Assembly (NCBI GenBank): GCA_037179335.1
Contig: JAKZHN010000026.1
Coordinates: 372,001 to 436,000, forward strand
Length of the DNA stretch: 64,000 bases
Reading direction: 5' to 3'
Source of the DNA: Cyclaneusma minus
Taxonomy: Eukaryota; Ascomycota; Leotiomycetes; Marthamycetales; Marthamycetaceae
The notes beneath the pieces are model-generated. The model saw nothing but the letters and a program-made list of their open reading frames with translations, was not told the DNA's origin and did not search any database. The stretch's first letter is position 1; each line of letters starts with the position of its first letter. The translations under genes were made by a program, and so were the position numbers. This document shows, piece after piece, positions 21,076 through 35,605 of the stretch.

Positions 21076-23816
21076 TCACCAACCACAGCGACCCGAGCCC
21101 GGCGAGCTGTAGTCTTTCTTCTTCTGTGCCGCAATTTTGATCGCCACGTTCTTGTGTAGTGTCGCAAGAGGTGCAATATCCTTTTTCAGGGGTGGACGGG
21201 CGAGAACATTCCCTTCTTCCTTCATGATAAAATCGTGGCAGCCGTCGAACCACCATGTGACCCATTGCTATTTCAAGTTAGCAATGTCAGAGTATGGGAT
21301 GCGGGATTCACTCACTTTCTCCCGAACGAGCCTTCGATCCATCTCGCCACCACTCGTGCGACCAATCTCCCCACAAAGCTTCTCTTGAAGCGCCACACGT
21401 CTACCAGTGTTCTCCTCAAACCGAAAATGCTTCCGAGGCCGTCTATTGTACACCGTATGCACCTTCAAGCCCCTCAATATCCTCCCCTCAGCATCTCTCA
21501 TCCGACAAGGAAACCCCTCCAACTTCTCCAGAAAGAATTCAATCCCCACAAGCTCCTGCCGTTTATACCCTTCCCTTTGATAAACATTCACAGCATCCCT
21601 GAAAGCCGGACCATCATCCCACTGCCCCACCGTTTCTACCGTCTTATCCCAGTATTTAATGAGAATGCCCCACACACGGTCTGCGGCTTCGTCGTACCAT
21701 GCGTCTATTGATATCACGTTTTCTAGCAGAGCTCGGTTTTTCAGGAAGCCGCCGTTTTTGGCCCAGCCGGTGGGGGATACTCGCTTGTCTTCGCGCGGCT
21801 CTTCGGGGCAAACGTTGTTGGCTACGCTGATGTTGTGGAGTACGATGTTGATGTTTTGCATGCCGCGGGAGTATTCCCACCAGAGGCCCCAGAGGGGGCC
21901 GTCGGATGGGTTGGCGAGCTCACGGATACATGTGGCCTTCCAGGCGGTGCTGTATACGTGGCGGCCGAGGGTTGTGGTTCTGCCGTGGTTGGTGCCGAAC
22001 TATTGAAGCGAAACTGTCAGTGATATTGTGTCTCACGACTCTAAATTTTTTATGATGATATGATAACTGAGGTGAGACTTGCCGCAAGACTGCCATCTTC
22101 TACCTTCCCAACTCTCCAAACATGCGTAATACTCTCGTCCGGTTTGAAACGGAAGGTAACAGGTCTGCCATCCTTCCGTCCGAAGGTCTCATAGACAGCC
22201 TTCGTGACTTGGTCGTCACTAGGCTCGAACCAGGCAGTTATACCTTCCATGCCAGCCTGGCCGTGGAAGACAGTGATACTGAATAGATGGTAGTGTTCCT
22301 TAATAAATGGCAACACACAATTCACACGCCAGCCCTCGAAGTACGGAAGGTTGACTTCGGATTGTGTGAACGCAGAGGGGCGTTTGAGCTGCCATGGCTT
22401 GGGGACTGAAAGTGTGTTCCACATCTTGCGCGTTTGGTTGTAATCGTCTTTGGAATAGTCTGCTACTCCAAAATCGATACGTTTGATGCAGACCTGGGAG
22501 GCAGTTAGGTAAGTTGTGCATTTGCTGTGGTGCATAAGAGAACTTACCTCTCCATAGATGTACAGCTTATGCGGCTTCTCCTTAAGTCTATCCAACCTCA
22601 TATGTCTGTGGTTGCCTACAACTTTATCGATCTCTCCGTACCACATCTCCAAGTTCTGTTTTTCCAGACTACCCAGCCACTCGGAATATTCCCCGCTCTT
22701 ATTTGCGAAGCGCACAGCTCGAAGTCCCTGAATATCGGTGGCGAACTGGAGCCTTCCGACGGATGACGGCAGCGGGATGATTCGTCTCAGACCATCAGCC
22801 TCGCAGTCTATCTGGCTAACACAGTCCCCAATGCACGGCCGAACTTGCAGTCCTGATAGATACCGGCTACCGTTCAGCTCGATAAAAGTGGCTACCATAA
22901 AAGCCCGATTGCACCCACACCCCCGCCTGCTGTCGGTGAATTTTTGGGCACCGGATTTGACAAGCCAGGGTCTTAGATTCAAGACTCGCGATGCATTCGC
23001 GCCCACTTCCATACCTGTATCTTTTTCCACCACAGGCGACACTGAAGAAAGGGCTACAAGATAGTCAAGGGCGGGACTTCCACGTGCGAATTCCCAAATC
23101 ATTTCCCGCAATTCTGTCGGTATCTTCGTAGCTATCGACTTTAGAATACCCCCGAGTTCCGTCGTGTGATTGATCTTTTTGTATCGACCGACTCCAAAGC
23201 AAGCCACGAGCCCGGTGTCCAAATTCAAATTGGAATGGGGAAGCTCCCACACTCGAGTATGCATCGAATGGTTGTCATTGGGAGGTGCATTCCGGCAAGA
23301 CCTCGATGGACTTGTTCCGAGATACCTGCAGGCCCAGGGGGTTAACTGTAGTTTAATGACTTCCATCCCCAAGGCGAAACGGTCGATCTGGAAAGACGCG
23401 ATTCTTGACAGTTGTGTTCCGCTGCAGAGGTGATAGAAGATGTGGTCTTCTTTTTTGATCATCCAAAGCCTCATAAGCATGGGCCGAGACTTGTCTGACG
23501 ACTGAAGAGAGAGATTGACGTCCGCCTCATGTAGCCCGTCGCAGAAGTGTCGCGGTTCGACCAATACGAGCTTGGAGGTTTCTTCGCCCAGAGGAACTGG
23601 AGAAATGTCAGATTCTGATGTGTTCAACTGGTGCGGTTTGCGACTGCGGCCTCTCGTATTCAAGTGTAGAGACCTACCTTGATTTTCATCACCATCCCAT
23701 GGATATCGGAAGACGACATTGTCAGAACAAGCAGCGCATCTTCGGACAAATTCATCATCGGTGGTGTCATTCCTATGTACCTCCATGGTTGCTAGCTTTG
23801 CGATTCTTGGGGTCAT
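21076..23816 (-). CDS. Protein with F-box/2EXR-like motif, five exons
   Basis: Predicted exons on minus: 23816-23678, 23596-22548, 22493-22104, 21999-21316 and 21267-21076 (stop 21078-21076); phases agree at every junction and give 817 residues. Introns: 81 bp (gtaggt...ctccag), 54 bp (gtaagt, cctaac, cccag), 104 bp (gtagaa...caatag, least certain donor) and 48 bp (gtgagt, gctaac, aaatag). Residues 205-217 read KIPTELREMIWEF, the P-x-ELR-x-x-IWE signature of F-box/2EXR-like fungal proteins. Downstream, LQFATDIQGLRAVRF and a C-terminal LGRHVYSTAW...LWGLWWEYSRG are typical of large lineage-specific families beside HET genes. An upstream in-frame ATG at 23975 would add 53 mostly hydrophobic residues; I prefer 23816. 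Function is unknown. No stop breaks the model, so it may be intact. Confidence 0.65.
22494..22547 (-). other. 54 bp frame-preserving intron
   Basis: gtaagt donor, cctaac branch site and cccag acceptor. The length is a multiple of three with no in-frame stop, so retention adds 18 residues. Confidence 0.75.
23597..23677 (-). other. 81 bp frame-preserving intron
   Basis: gtaggt donor, tctgac branch site and ctccag acceptor; 81 bp, phase 1 on both sides, with no in-frame stop. Retention adds 27 residues. Confidence 0.65.
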
Positions 23817-25649
23817 ATGTGTGATGTTTAGAAAACTCGGTATTGCAAACAGCAGAATACCAATAGCATAAATATTTCGTGGGTTCTCCGTGATGTGAAT
23901 GCTGGGCGAAGAGAAGAATATGGAACAGCGCTGGCGAAAGACGGAGATATTATATCGAAAAGGACAAGGGAACAAGTCAGATAGATCCCAAAGTCAAGCG
24001 CGGCCCTGGGTGTCCGAGGCTAAGAAGATAGAGATGACTGTTTGTGGGGATCCAGGCAGCTACGTTCCAGTGGTTGTGGTAAGCCAAGGGAAGAACGATT
24101 ATGGAAACCAAATCCATTAACATCAAACCACGGTTCAGGGAACCCCCCAGACCGAGGAAATAAGACCACAAGTTTCCCATGCAAGGCCATGGAGTCTGAT
24201 TCCATTGGAGCTGGTCAAATGAAATGTTTTGTCTTTCGCTCACCTTGCCTACCTGGTATGTACTAGGCAGCAGTCACTACATGTGCGTGCTTTGATACTC
24301 GTCACATGGCCTCCTCACCTGGCCATAAGTTGGGCGTTCGCAGACTCGCAGACTGCTCGCGCGGTGCCGCCGAGCTGCATCGCACTCCCATTTCTGGGTT
24401 TTTGGTAAATGCATCAATGCTTAGTACCCAACCGAGTTTTCGGGGAGATCCATTGGCGACAGGTTCGCCAACAGTACACACTTGTGCGCCTCGACAGCGG
24501 TGGGATTGCGACTCTGAGAGCTCTTCCACTTTGGCAGGGCGTTCGTGCTTAATCCTACGCTCTCTCTCACTCTGGCAGCAGCTTCCTAGGTAGTTTTGAC
24601 AGACGCCGCCATTTGATTAAGTCGATATCATACCACCCCGGCTGAGCCTCCAGAAACGAGTAGTCGAGTGCATGCAGTTGCGGCTAGGAGCGGCCACAAA
24701 ACCAGAAATCCAGCCAGTAGTTATTCGGAGGCACTGATGCCCATGTGCTCTTTCGAGTCAGAACAACCCGATCCATGCTATTCTCGATGACCTTGGCTAG
24801 GAACTGTAATATGAGAAGGTTGCCTATGCGCACGATGTAGAAGCGGGTAGGATATGCCCCTTGCATTTGGATCGAGACAAGAAGAACTGACAGTATGAAG
24901 ACCGACCGTTCCGGGGTCCGTAATGCCGCCCCATAATAGCAAACTTTGCATATTCCGGATGAGTCACTGTCAGGGCCAGGCACCGGGACTTCGTCACCCA
25001 CCCCCAAGATCGGGGAAAGCTGTTCCCACGGTCCGCTAGGCACCTCTGGGACCTTGGGCTCGACATCGGTTTAATTTCCACAAGTCTAGTGGAAGAAGAG
25101 TACTGAAACGTGGAAGATATAGGAGATCGGTACGAAAGGAACAGCAATGTGACGGTGAGATAGTAGTTTCCAAGAGGTGAGATAGTAGTTTCCAAGAACT
25201 AGCTAGGTTTCATGTCAGAGAAGAGTCATCCAAACGGAACGGAAGAAAGCGTCAGTGAGACAAACCTGGAGTAGTGCTGCCTACCCTACGTCCCACCTAG
25301 ATCCTAGATTGACGCTGTACATAGAGGGTTTGCATTGAGGTGGCTGAGTCGGCCTCTGCTCTGGACCGTTGGACGATGTGTTGCGATTGAGGGAAAGGTT
25401 TAATGTGGGGCACAATTGAAAAGAACTCGGAGTGGATGAACGATCAGCCGCGATGACGACTGCATCAGCGCGGGCTTGGCACTCCATGTCGAGACTCAAC
25501 TTGCTGCAGCCTTGTCATCGCGCGTCTACTCCATACTGTGCACGGCGCGCCAGAGGCGCGCGCCACGCTTTCGACCGACTGTCGGTGCGCAGTAAACCAA
25601 GAAAAGCCGGGACGGCCCGACGCGGTCCGAGGCGGTCCGAGGCGATTCG
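23817..25649. other. Gene-free stretch before the AT block
   Basis: I see no gene I can defend. A minus-strand frame at 25043-24684 contains a hydrophobic segment but no recognised family. A perfect 22 bp tandem duplication (ggtgagatagtagtttccaaga) is at about 25154 and 25176. The last 40 bases (25606-25645) are G/C-rich with cggtccgaggc twice, directly before composition collapses to AT. Confidence 0.4.
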
Positions 25650-25669
25650 AAATTTTATACAAAGCTAAT

Positions 25670-26160
25670 TGTAGTTTAATTTAACACTTTATTTTGATTT
25701 AGAATTCCAGCCTTATTTAAAATCAAATTGGTATTTTGATTTAATATTCCAGCTTAAAATTTATTTGGCAATTTAATTTAAAATTTATTGACCAATCTAA
25801 TTTAAAATTAATTTGCTAGCCTAATTTGAAATTTCAATTTAATTTAAAATTCCAATTTGATTTGAGATTAATTTGCCAGTTTAATTTAAGATTTCAATTT
25901 GATTTGAAAATTTAATTTGATTTAAAATTCCAATTTAATTTAAAATTTTAATTTGATTTAAAGCTCTAATTTGATTTAAAGCTCTAATTTGATTTAAAAT
26001 TTACTTGGCATTTTGATTTAAAATTTCAATTTAATTTAAAAGTCCAATTTAATTTAAAATTTTATTTTAATTTAAAACTCCAATTTAATTTAAAATTTAC
26101 CTGGCAATTTAAACTTATTTGGCAGTTTAATTCAAAGCTTACTTGCCAGCCTAAGTTAAT
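25670..26160. repeat. Degenerate ~18-20 bp AT array, left edge of block
   Basis: Repeated units of the type tttgatttaaaattccaa / tttaatttaaagctctaa, irregularly spaced and interspersed with acttggca. The same array type reappears at 37200-37410 and 39725-40080 in the same orientation, and at the right edge of the block inverted. Confidence 0.7.
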
Positions 26161-28915
26161 ATTTTAATATAGGCTTTTAAAAACAAAACCATATAATATT
26201 AAATAATTGAAAATATTAAATTCGCTATTTTAATCTATATAGATTAAATTTCTATTAATATATTATAATTAAGTATAGCGGCTATATTCTATAATATTAT
26301 ATATTAATTAAAGTTTAGTTTATATAAATTAAAATAGCGAATTTAATATTCGCAATTATTTAATGCTATATATTTTTATAGTATTTTTAAAAAAATTAAT
26401 ACTATTTTTTTTTCGAATTAAATCATTAATTTTAAAATAAGGTTTGCAAAATTTAAATTGCAATTAATGCCATTTATATTACCTTTATATTAAAGCGCTA
26501 TTATAATACAAAGGTTTATAATTAATTAAATTAATAAACGTTTTCAAATTCGAAAATAATATAAAACAATTAAAACTTTTTATTTTATATAAATCCAATA
26601 GCAAAATAAGTGATTATTTATTTAAAAAATTATAAATAAAAAATAAAAAAATATATAATATTTTTATCTATATATAATTATATTTATATAATACTTAATT
26701 ATATTATAATTAATTATAAAGCATTTTAATAATTATATTTAATTAATTATATTTAAATGCTTATAGCTATATAGCTATATAATATATTAATTTAATATAG
26801 CCATTAATTAAAAACCTTTAAATAATGCCTAATAATGCCGTTCTAGCCTTCAAATTTTGCATTTCCAAATTTCTTATTTAATAGCCTAAAATTATTATCC
26901 AATACCATTATTTAAAATAATTAATCAAATATATAAAAAATATATAAATATTAATAATAATCATATGCCAAAAAAACCAATTTTACGTCTATTTTAAATG
27001 GTATTAATTAGTAAGCAATCTTTTTTTATATTAAAAACCGTTTTAATATAGTAATTTATATAATAATCAATTAATCCAATTTTTAAATTATATATTTTAT
27101 AATTTTAATTATTTTTAGGCTATTTTTCGGCTTGTAAGTTTTCAAATTGGCAATAATTTTTATTTTTTATTTTAATTTTTATTAATTTTTAATTTTTAAT
27201 TTTGCAAAACTTAATTTTATAGGCCAAATAAAACGCTTTTTTAAAAATATTAATATAATTGCCTAAAATCGATTTTATATAAAGCTTATTTTTAATTTTC
27301 TTTTTCTTTTTTATAAGCTTAGCTTTTTAATTAAACCAAGCTTTTTAATCCCTTTTATAGCGTTTTTTTTTAAATTGAAATTATGCATTCTATTAAAAAC
27401 CTATTAGTATAAATCAATTTTATTATTTTTTAATGCTTTAATTTTTTAATTATTATAAAGCTTTTAATATTTTTAGCTTTGCTATAATTGGAATATAAGC
27501 CCAAGCATTTTATAACTTTTTAATAAATCCTGAAAATATTGGCAAATACAAATCCGGTTTTATTAAAATCCCAAATAAATGGTATTGGCCTTTTAAGCAA
27601 TACCGGTAATAAATCGTTTTTTTATTAAGCTTGCATTATAATACAGCCTTTTTGATAATAAACTTTTTTAATAAATTTTAATAATTATTTAAATAATTAA
27701 TGGATTATATTAGCTAATTTTATACAATTAAAAATTAATTTTTAATATTTTTAATATTTTTAATTAAATTATCCAGCTTATCATTTAAACTTTTATTATT
27801 CTTCTTAATAATATTAATTCTCTCGAGTTCAATTTAAAAATCCTTAATTATTTATTTAATTTTTTTATTTAAGGCGCCATTATTTTACGCTGCAATATTT
27901 AATTTATCGGTTAATTTATTAATTCTTTAAGGTATTATTATTCTTTTCCAAAGTATTTAGCTTATTAATTTTAATTTAAAGCTTATTGGTTCTTTTTTAA
28001 AAAAAGCGACATTATTATTTTTTTAATTTATTAAGCTTATTTATTTTAATTCAAATTTGTTTAATAAAAATTTTAAAATTTTTACCCAAGCCTATATTGT
28101 TTTTGTTTTGCAATATTAAGCTTGCCAATTTTAAATTAAAGCTTTTTAATAATTTTATTAATCTTTTTGCGCAATGCAATTTTATTCTTTTTTAAAATAT
28201 CGAGCTTATTAATTTTAAATTTTAAATTCTTAATTAGCTAAATAATTTTCTTATATAAGGCAATTTTGCTTTTATTAATAATATCGAATTTTTTGGCTTT
28301 TTTTTTAATTTACTAATTTTATTTATTTAGAACGTTATTCATATTATCGATAATATTAAATTTATCGGCCTTAGCTTAAAGCTTATTTTATTGGCTTTAA
28401 ATAAAATTAAATTTCACCGTTATATTATAAATCTTTTATTTTAATTTTTAATTGGCTATATATAAAATTATATAATTATATTATATAAATATGATTTAAT
28501 TTTATTATACAAATAGTAATAATTGGTTATTATTGAAATTAAAAAGCCATTTAATAATAATTGCTAAAAACGCTGGCGTAAATGCTTTAAAATTTAAAAT
28601 TATTGCTTATAGCGCAAGCATTAGTATTTATAATTTCCGAATACTAATAATAAATTTATATAGGATTTTATTAAAAATATTGGAGCTTTTTTTAATAGCT
28701 GCATTATTTAAAAAAGTTTTTTTTAAAAACAATAATGTTTCTAATTAAAGTTTGGAATTTAACACACCAATGTTTTAATATTGGTGCATTTCTTTTTATT
28801 AAAACTATTTTATTTGTAAAAAATCTTTAAATGTGTTTTTTATATTAATTGCTTTTAAAATTAAATTAGCTATATAAATTATTAGCTTCAATTAAATTAT
28901 TTAGCGGGGTGCAAT
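26161..28915. other. AT-rich transposon debris, unassigned
   Basis: No decodable protein motif or element end found by eye. Confidence 0.4.
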
Positions 28916-29129
28916 TGTTATAATACTGACCTTAGGTGCCTCAGGCACGTGCCTCGGATACGCGCTATACGCCACGCGCCCCAAGCCCTTTCCCGTACCA
29001 GGTATATAATTTTAGCGCTTTGCGCTAGCTTATAAGGCCCTTAAGGTCTTGCAAAGCTGTAAATTTTCTTTTACAGCTTATAACATTGCTTTATTTTAAC
29101 CCCTATTTTGCTCTTAAGCTATTATAATA
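28916..29129 (+). repeat. 5' LTR of the plus-strand gypsy element
   Basis: It starts tgttataatactgacc and contains the G/C-rich island gatacgcgctatacgccacgcg and tagcgctttgcgctagc. Its outer (5') part keeps G and C; its inner part is changed to A and T relative to the 3' copy. Confidence 0.88.
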
Positions 29130-30457
29130 ATTTATAAGCTTTTTTTATTAATTAATTTAATTTAAATCCCCTTAAAACAATTACAGGCTTTTATTTATAA
29201 AAAAACGGCAGCCTAAAACCGCGCAATTTTTAAATCCAGCCCCAAATTTTGCGTATCCGATATAACTTTATTTTAAGCATTATAATTTAAAAAATCCTAC
29301 AATTTTTAAATTAAAAACCTTGCGCTATAATTATAATTGCTGCAGCTATTGCAAATGCAATAATTAAGCAATTTAAAATTATGGGATTTTTATACCTTAA
29401 AGCCGCTTTTAAATATTTTATTAATAAAAAATAAAACGGCATTAACTTTAACGCCGCAGCCTTTTTAAAAAAGATTTTCGATAATATTATAATTAAAAAT
29501 TATATTTATTTAAAAACCCTTATACGCAATATTGATAAAATTATAAATAATTTATTTAGCCAGTTTTTTAATAATGCAATTAAAGTCGTTAAGCTTTAAA
29601 ATTAGCTTATTGATATTAAAGGTATTATTTTTTATTTTAAAAATAAAACATTTTTTAGATATTTGCACCGCTATGCAAAAAATTTACCAAAAAAAAAATA
29701 AGAATCCTTTAAAGCATTAAAAAAAGGTTTTGATTTGGAAATTAAAATTGCGCCGCATTTTATAAATTAATAATATAATTTACAATATTAATTATAAATA
29801 AATTCAGTTTCTGGCTAAAATAATTGGAAGCAAAGCTATATACCAATATTATATAGGCTTTAAAAAATTATTTTATTTCTAAAAAATCCTTTTAAATAGC
29901 CCTGGAAAAACGCAAAAGCTTTATATAATGCTTTAATAAAAATTTATATTATTTTAAATAAATGCAAAAAAGCCAAAAAAGCCTTAAAAAGGCTAAGAAT
30001 AAAAAATAATTAAAGCTTTGCTATAGTTTATTTGAAATTCAAATTTAAAATATAGCTGGCTAATTAATTTGACAAAATAAAAATTATTAAATTGTATAGC
30101 AAAAATTTTAATATTTTGGCTAGCTATATTAAATACCTTAAAAACACGCCTGCAAATAATAAATATATTAAACAGGTAAAAGAATTTTAGTGCATTAATA
30201 ATTGCATCAAAAAAAAGAATTATATTAAAAAATTGCAAATTATAATTAGCAAGGCCTTTAAATTTAATAAATTAAAAAAGAAAAATAATAATAACGGCAA
30301 TGGCAATAATTAATTTAAAGCATTTATTTTAATTCCCATTAATTAAATTTAGAAATACCTTAATTAAGGTAATTTTATAATTTTAAATATTATATTTATT
30401 GCAATTCGGGTATTTTTTAAGGCCCAGCAGCAAAAATATTGCCACAAATATAAGTTT

Positions 30458-30499
30458 TGCTTTTATTGCAAAAACTCCGGATACCAAAGCTATAAATGC
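30458..30499 (+). pseudogene. Remnant gag zinc knuckle
   Basis: Reads C-x2-C-x4-Y-x4-C. Spacing is exactly that of a retroviral-type CCHC knuckle, with Tyr (TAC) where His (CAC) is expected, a single C-to-T change. Confidence 0.8.
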
Positions 30500-32689
30500 G
30501 CCAAAAAACTGGCCGCAAATACTAGAAATATAGCCAATGGCTTTATTTTTGGCAATTATTATAAAGGTGGCCAGCCTTAAAGCAAACTTTTATTTATATC
30601 TGGTTTTAAAAATCCCGAATTTAAATAAAAAAAAATTGAAAAAAATTAAAAAAAAATAAAAATAAAAATAAAAATTAAAAAAATTAAAACAAAATTGATA
30701 GCCGAAATTAAAAAAACAAAATAAGAAAAATGGGGCCAGTATTTAATTATAATAAATAGAGAAATTAGCGAAAATAGTATTTATAGCAAAATTAGCCAAA
30801 ATAGTATTTAAGAAAAATATTTTGCCAATTTTAATTTCTTTTAATTTGAAAATCCAAAATACTTTTTTCTTTTCGAATTTGGTTAAAACAAGTATTTTTA
30901 GCCGGAAAATAGCAATTTTCTAGCCTAAATTGCAGCTGAAAAATACCAGGAAATATATTATTAATTAATATAGCATTTTTATAATTTTAAAATTGATAAA
31001 ATAAAATACCATTTTGCATTGATTTTAGCAAAGCTTTATAATTAATACTGGTTATTTTATTTTTATTTTTCAAGCGTATAAATTTATTTATAAAAGCCTT
31101 AATTAATAATAAATATTTTAGCATTAGCTTTATTAATAAAAGGTTTGCCAAGATATACAATTTACCTTTATTATTATTATTTTAGTTCAGGCTATTAGCC
31201 CTAGCTAATAAAAAATTTGCATTCCCAATTATTTAAATACTAATGGCCAAAATTGCTATTTAAAACCATTTTAAAAATAGGTCCTTTTTTTACCAAATTT
31301 TTTAAAATAATATTAATTATTTTTGAATTTCTATAATTGGAAAATTATAATTCAGCTATTAATTAAACCAAGAAAATATTTTATTAAAAACAGAATTATT
31401 ATACTAAAAAATATTTTCTAAAAGGCTATCATTTAATATTAATGCATTTTTTATACTACCCTGCTAAAAAAGCCCGAAAAAAAGCCAAATTTTAAAATAA
31501 TATTTTTTATATTTATATTAATAGTTTTTGTATTTTCTATAATATTTTATATTTTACTTATTATAAAAATTAATAATAATAAAAAATTAATACGCTTAAA
31601 AAAAGGCATTTTTTTAAAATTAATTAAATACTTATTTCAAAATAAGATTTTTATATTATAGCAAGAAATTCGAATTTAAATAAATCCAAAACCAAAGCCT
31701 ATATAATTTGCAATAGCCTTTTTGAATTTTTATACCTTGGTAGAAAAATAATAAATAAAATTTGCATTATTATTAAAAAAATAGAAAAAAAAAGCATTTT
31801 TTTATTAAATGCTTTTATTTATGCTTTTTAACCAATACTAAAAAATTATTAATTTGGGCCCAATATAAAAAATATTAAAATAAGTTTTATAATTAATTTT
31901 ATTATATTTGCCTATTAAAAGAGGGTTTAGTATATAAAAATTATATAAAAAAAGCTAAATAATATTTTAAAATTAAGAAAATTGCGCACTTGGCGGGGAA
32001 AGCTTTTAAAATTATTAAACTTGGTATAAAAAGGCATTTTTATAGGCCAGAAATACCCAGATAAGCTATGCTTTTTATTTTTATCCGTTTATAATAGTTT
32101 TTTAGTTTTTTGTTATTTTAAGCAAAAAATTTATAGTTTTTAAAATATAAATAGGCTAAGCAGAATTATAAAAAAAGTATTGCTAAATTTATAAAAGAAA
32201 CATCTAGCTAAATAATAAAAAAATCCAGAACAACCTTTTTAAATGGCTTTATAATATATTAAATGCCTTTTTTTAAAAACAGGCCAATAAATTATTTTTT
32301 AAGCAATTATAAAATTATAAAATTAAATCTTTATCTAATATAAAATTATTATATAATAAAAATCGGCATTTTTATTAGAAAAATTGAAATATATTAAAAA
32401 ATAGCTTAATAAGCAATTTTTTTATAATTCTTTTTAGAAATTAAGGTCCAAATATATTGCATTGCTAATATTAGCCGCTAAACTAAAAAAAGAAATTAAA
32501 TAATATTACCATTAAAAATTGCTATTTTTTATTATTAATTAAAAACACCCTACATATTATATACAAGGCTAAAATTTATATTAAGCTTAATATTATTATA
32601 GCATTTAATAAATTAAGAATAGCAAAAAAAATAAGTAAAAAGCGGCGTTTATTTTTTTTTTTAAATGTTTTAAATTATTGGTTATGCTT

Positions 32690-32880
32690 TTTAAATTTTA
32701 TAATGCCCCAGCCTTATTTTAATATTATATTAATGATATTTTATTTAATTTATTAAATAAAAAATATATAATGTATTTAAATAATGTTTTAATTTTTTTG
32801 AATAATTTAAAAAATATAAAAAATAAATTTAGAAAATAATCCGCCGCTTAAAAGATACCGGTTTGTAAATTAATATTTTT
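32690..32880 (+). pseudogene. Remnant reverse transcriptase core
   Basis: FYNAPALFQYYINDIL followed ~30 codons later by YLNNVLIF (32774-32797) and KIIRRLKDTG reproduces the order and spacing of the gypsy RT palm. The catalytic Asp pair has become Asn-Asn (GAT/GAC to AAT), a G-to-A change. Confidence 0.85.
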
Positions 32881-35605
32881 AAATATAAATTTAAAGTTAT
32901 TTATATTAAATAATATAAAACTAAACCCAATTAAAATATTTGCTATTATAATTTAAAAGCTATTAATCTTTATCCTAAATTTTTAAAAATTTATAGAATT
33001 TGCCAATTTTTATTAACTTTTTTTTGGATTTGTTTTTAAAATAGCTAAGCTATTAAATAATTTAATTAAAAAAAACACAAATTTAGGAAAAGGCTTAATA
33101 AAATGCTTTTAATAAATTTAAATAGGCATTTATTTTAATTCCAATTCTGGCTTTTTTTAATTATAATAAACAAATAATTTTAAAAACGAACGCCTTAAAC
33201 TATGCTTTAAAAAAATGCTTTCTTAATATAGAAATAGCGAAATTCTCTAATTCGTGGCCTATTTTTTTAAAATTTAAAATTTTGTAAAATGCAATTATAA
33301 AATTTATAATAAGGAATTTCTGGCTATTATTAAATGCTTAAAAAAATAAAAAATAAATTTTAAAAATTATTAAAAAAAGTTAAAAGTTAAATTAATTATA
33401 ATAATTTAAAACATTTTGTAATAATTAAATAGCTAAATTAAAAACAGATTTATTGGTTTGAACTTTTTTCCGGGTTTAATTTTAGGATTATTTATAAATT
33501 AGAATTTTAGGCAATAAAGCCAAATATATTAAGCAGGCTTTTAAAAAACCGATTTTAATATATTAAAAATAAAAAACTGCAATATAAATTAAAAATATTA
33601 TTATTAGAATTAAAATTTTTATTTAAAGCATTAAAAAACTTAATAACGAATTTAATTTTTTTGAGCTTTCCTTAATATTAATTTTAAATTTGGAATAAGA
33701 TTCAAAAAAGCCAGTTAAAAAAATTATTAAAAAAGCTTATAAAATGTTAAAAACAGCTATATTAATATTGGCGGTTCTAGAAAATAAAAGTTTTAAAATT
33801 TGGCTAAAAAACTTGCGCCAGATTTTTAAAAAATAAATATTCAATTTTTTTATTTTAAACGGCAAAATTATATTAAAAAATTTAAAAAATGCAAACCAAA
33901 TATAAATACCCTTTAATATTTTTAATTTGGTAATTTAAATTATTTATAAATATTACTTTACAGCTATAATCAGATATTTAAAAAGGTTTAAAATCCTAAT
34001 AAATATTAATTAATGTTATTAGTGGCCCAAAATATTTTAAAATATTGCAAAATATATTAAAAAGTATACACTTTATAATAAAATCAAGTTTTTAAGGCTA
34101 TTATTTCCCGGCTTTTTGTAATTTTTACCAATTTCGCTTAGGGCTTAATTAAATATTTTAATAAATTATATTATATTTCTGCCTAAATATATTAAAAATG
34201 GCCGTATTTACCAATATATTATAATAATAATATACAAATTTACTAAAATACGCTATTTTATTTTTATTACCAGCTTTAAAATTAAAAAGCTTGTAAAAGC
34301 CTTTATTAATCAAATTTATTGCCTTTATAGCATTTTTAATAATATTATTTTAAAAAAAAATTAATCTGTTTTTTAATTTTGGAAATATTTATTTAAAAAA
34401 CTAAAAATTAAACTAAAGCCTTTTTTTTATCCTAAAATAAATAAATAAATAAAAAAATTCAATGCTTATTTAAAGCAATATTTAAAAAGCTTTATAGTTT
34501 TTGCCCAAAATAATTGGATAAATTAGCTATTATTAGCTAAATTTGCTTTTAATAACCAAGTATTTAAAATTACCAAAATAATGCTAGTTTTTACCAATTA
34601 TAAATTTTATGTATAAATGGACATAAAGCCGTTTTAACCCTATTTTTTTTAAATATAATTGCTATTTAAGAATAAGGATTTTATAAAACCGATATTATTA
34701 TAAACCGAATAAAGCAAATTCTTATTTAATTTAAAATGCTGGCTTAATAATTAATTAACCATTATAAACAAAATACCAATATTTACCGTTTTAAAGCCCC
34801 AATTTTTAAAATAGGCTAATATATTTATATTAATATTAAAAATATAAAAACCAATTGCCCTATAGAAAATGGAAATAATAAATGGGCCGGATTATAAAAA
34901 ATATTTAAGGTATATAAAAAAGCCTGTTTTTTTAATTTCCCTAATAATATAAATGTTGTTTTAATATTTTATATATTTTTTTAAGCCAAAATTAAAAACA
35001 AAAAGATTTTTAAACCAGGAAAAAATTAATAAGCGGAAAAGCAAAAATATTAAAAAAAGAATTTTGGAAAAAAATAACGAGATATAAAAACTTATTAAAA
35101 AATGGGAGTTTAATAGTATTTTGAATATTTATAACTAAAATATCCGCCTAAATTAGGGCCTAATATATTATATTAAATAAATAAATTATAAATTAAGCTA
35201 GCAATTAAAAACAGATTTTTATAGCTTTAAAAGATATTTATAAAAATGGTATTAAAATTATTTAAATAAATTAGAATTTTTAGACTTTTTTATTAAATAG
35301 GCCTTGCAATACGGTAAAAGTATATTATAGCTAGTTATTATAATATAAAGAACCGCCTTAATATAAAATTTCAATTAAATTATAATTGCCCTAATATCCA
35401 AAAAACAAGAAAAATTTAGAAAGGCTGCGATATAAGTAGCAAAAACAAAAATAGCTATTTTAAAAAAAAGGAAACGGCCTAAAAGGGGCATAATTTTAAG
35501 CATTTTAAAAAAAGGACAGTTAATTTTATAAATTTTATAAATTATAATTAAAAAATATCAAGGAATCTTTAGCGCTATTTAAAATAAATAGCAATTTAAA
35601 AAAAG

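Noticed and set aside
28533..28748. 71-codon frame in the AT block
   Set aside because: Chance opening in AT-rich sequence with Ile/Lys/Leu/Phe-only composition; no family motif.
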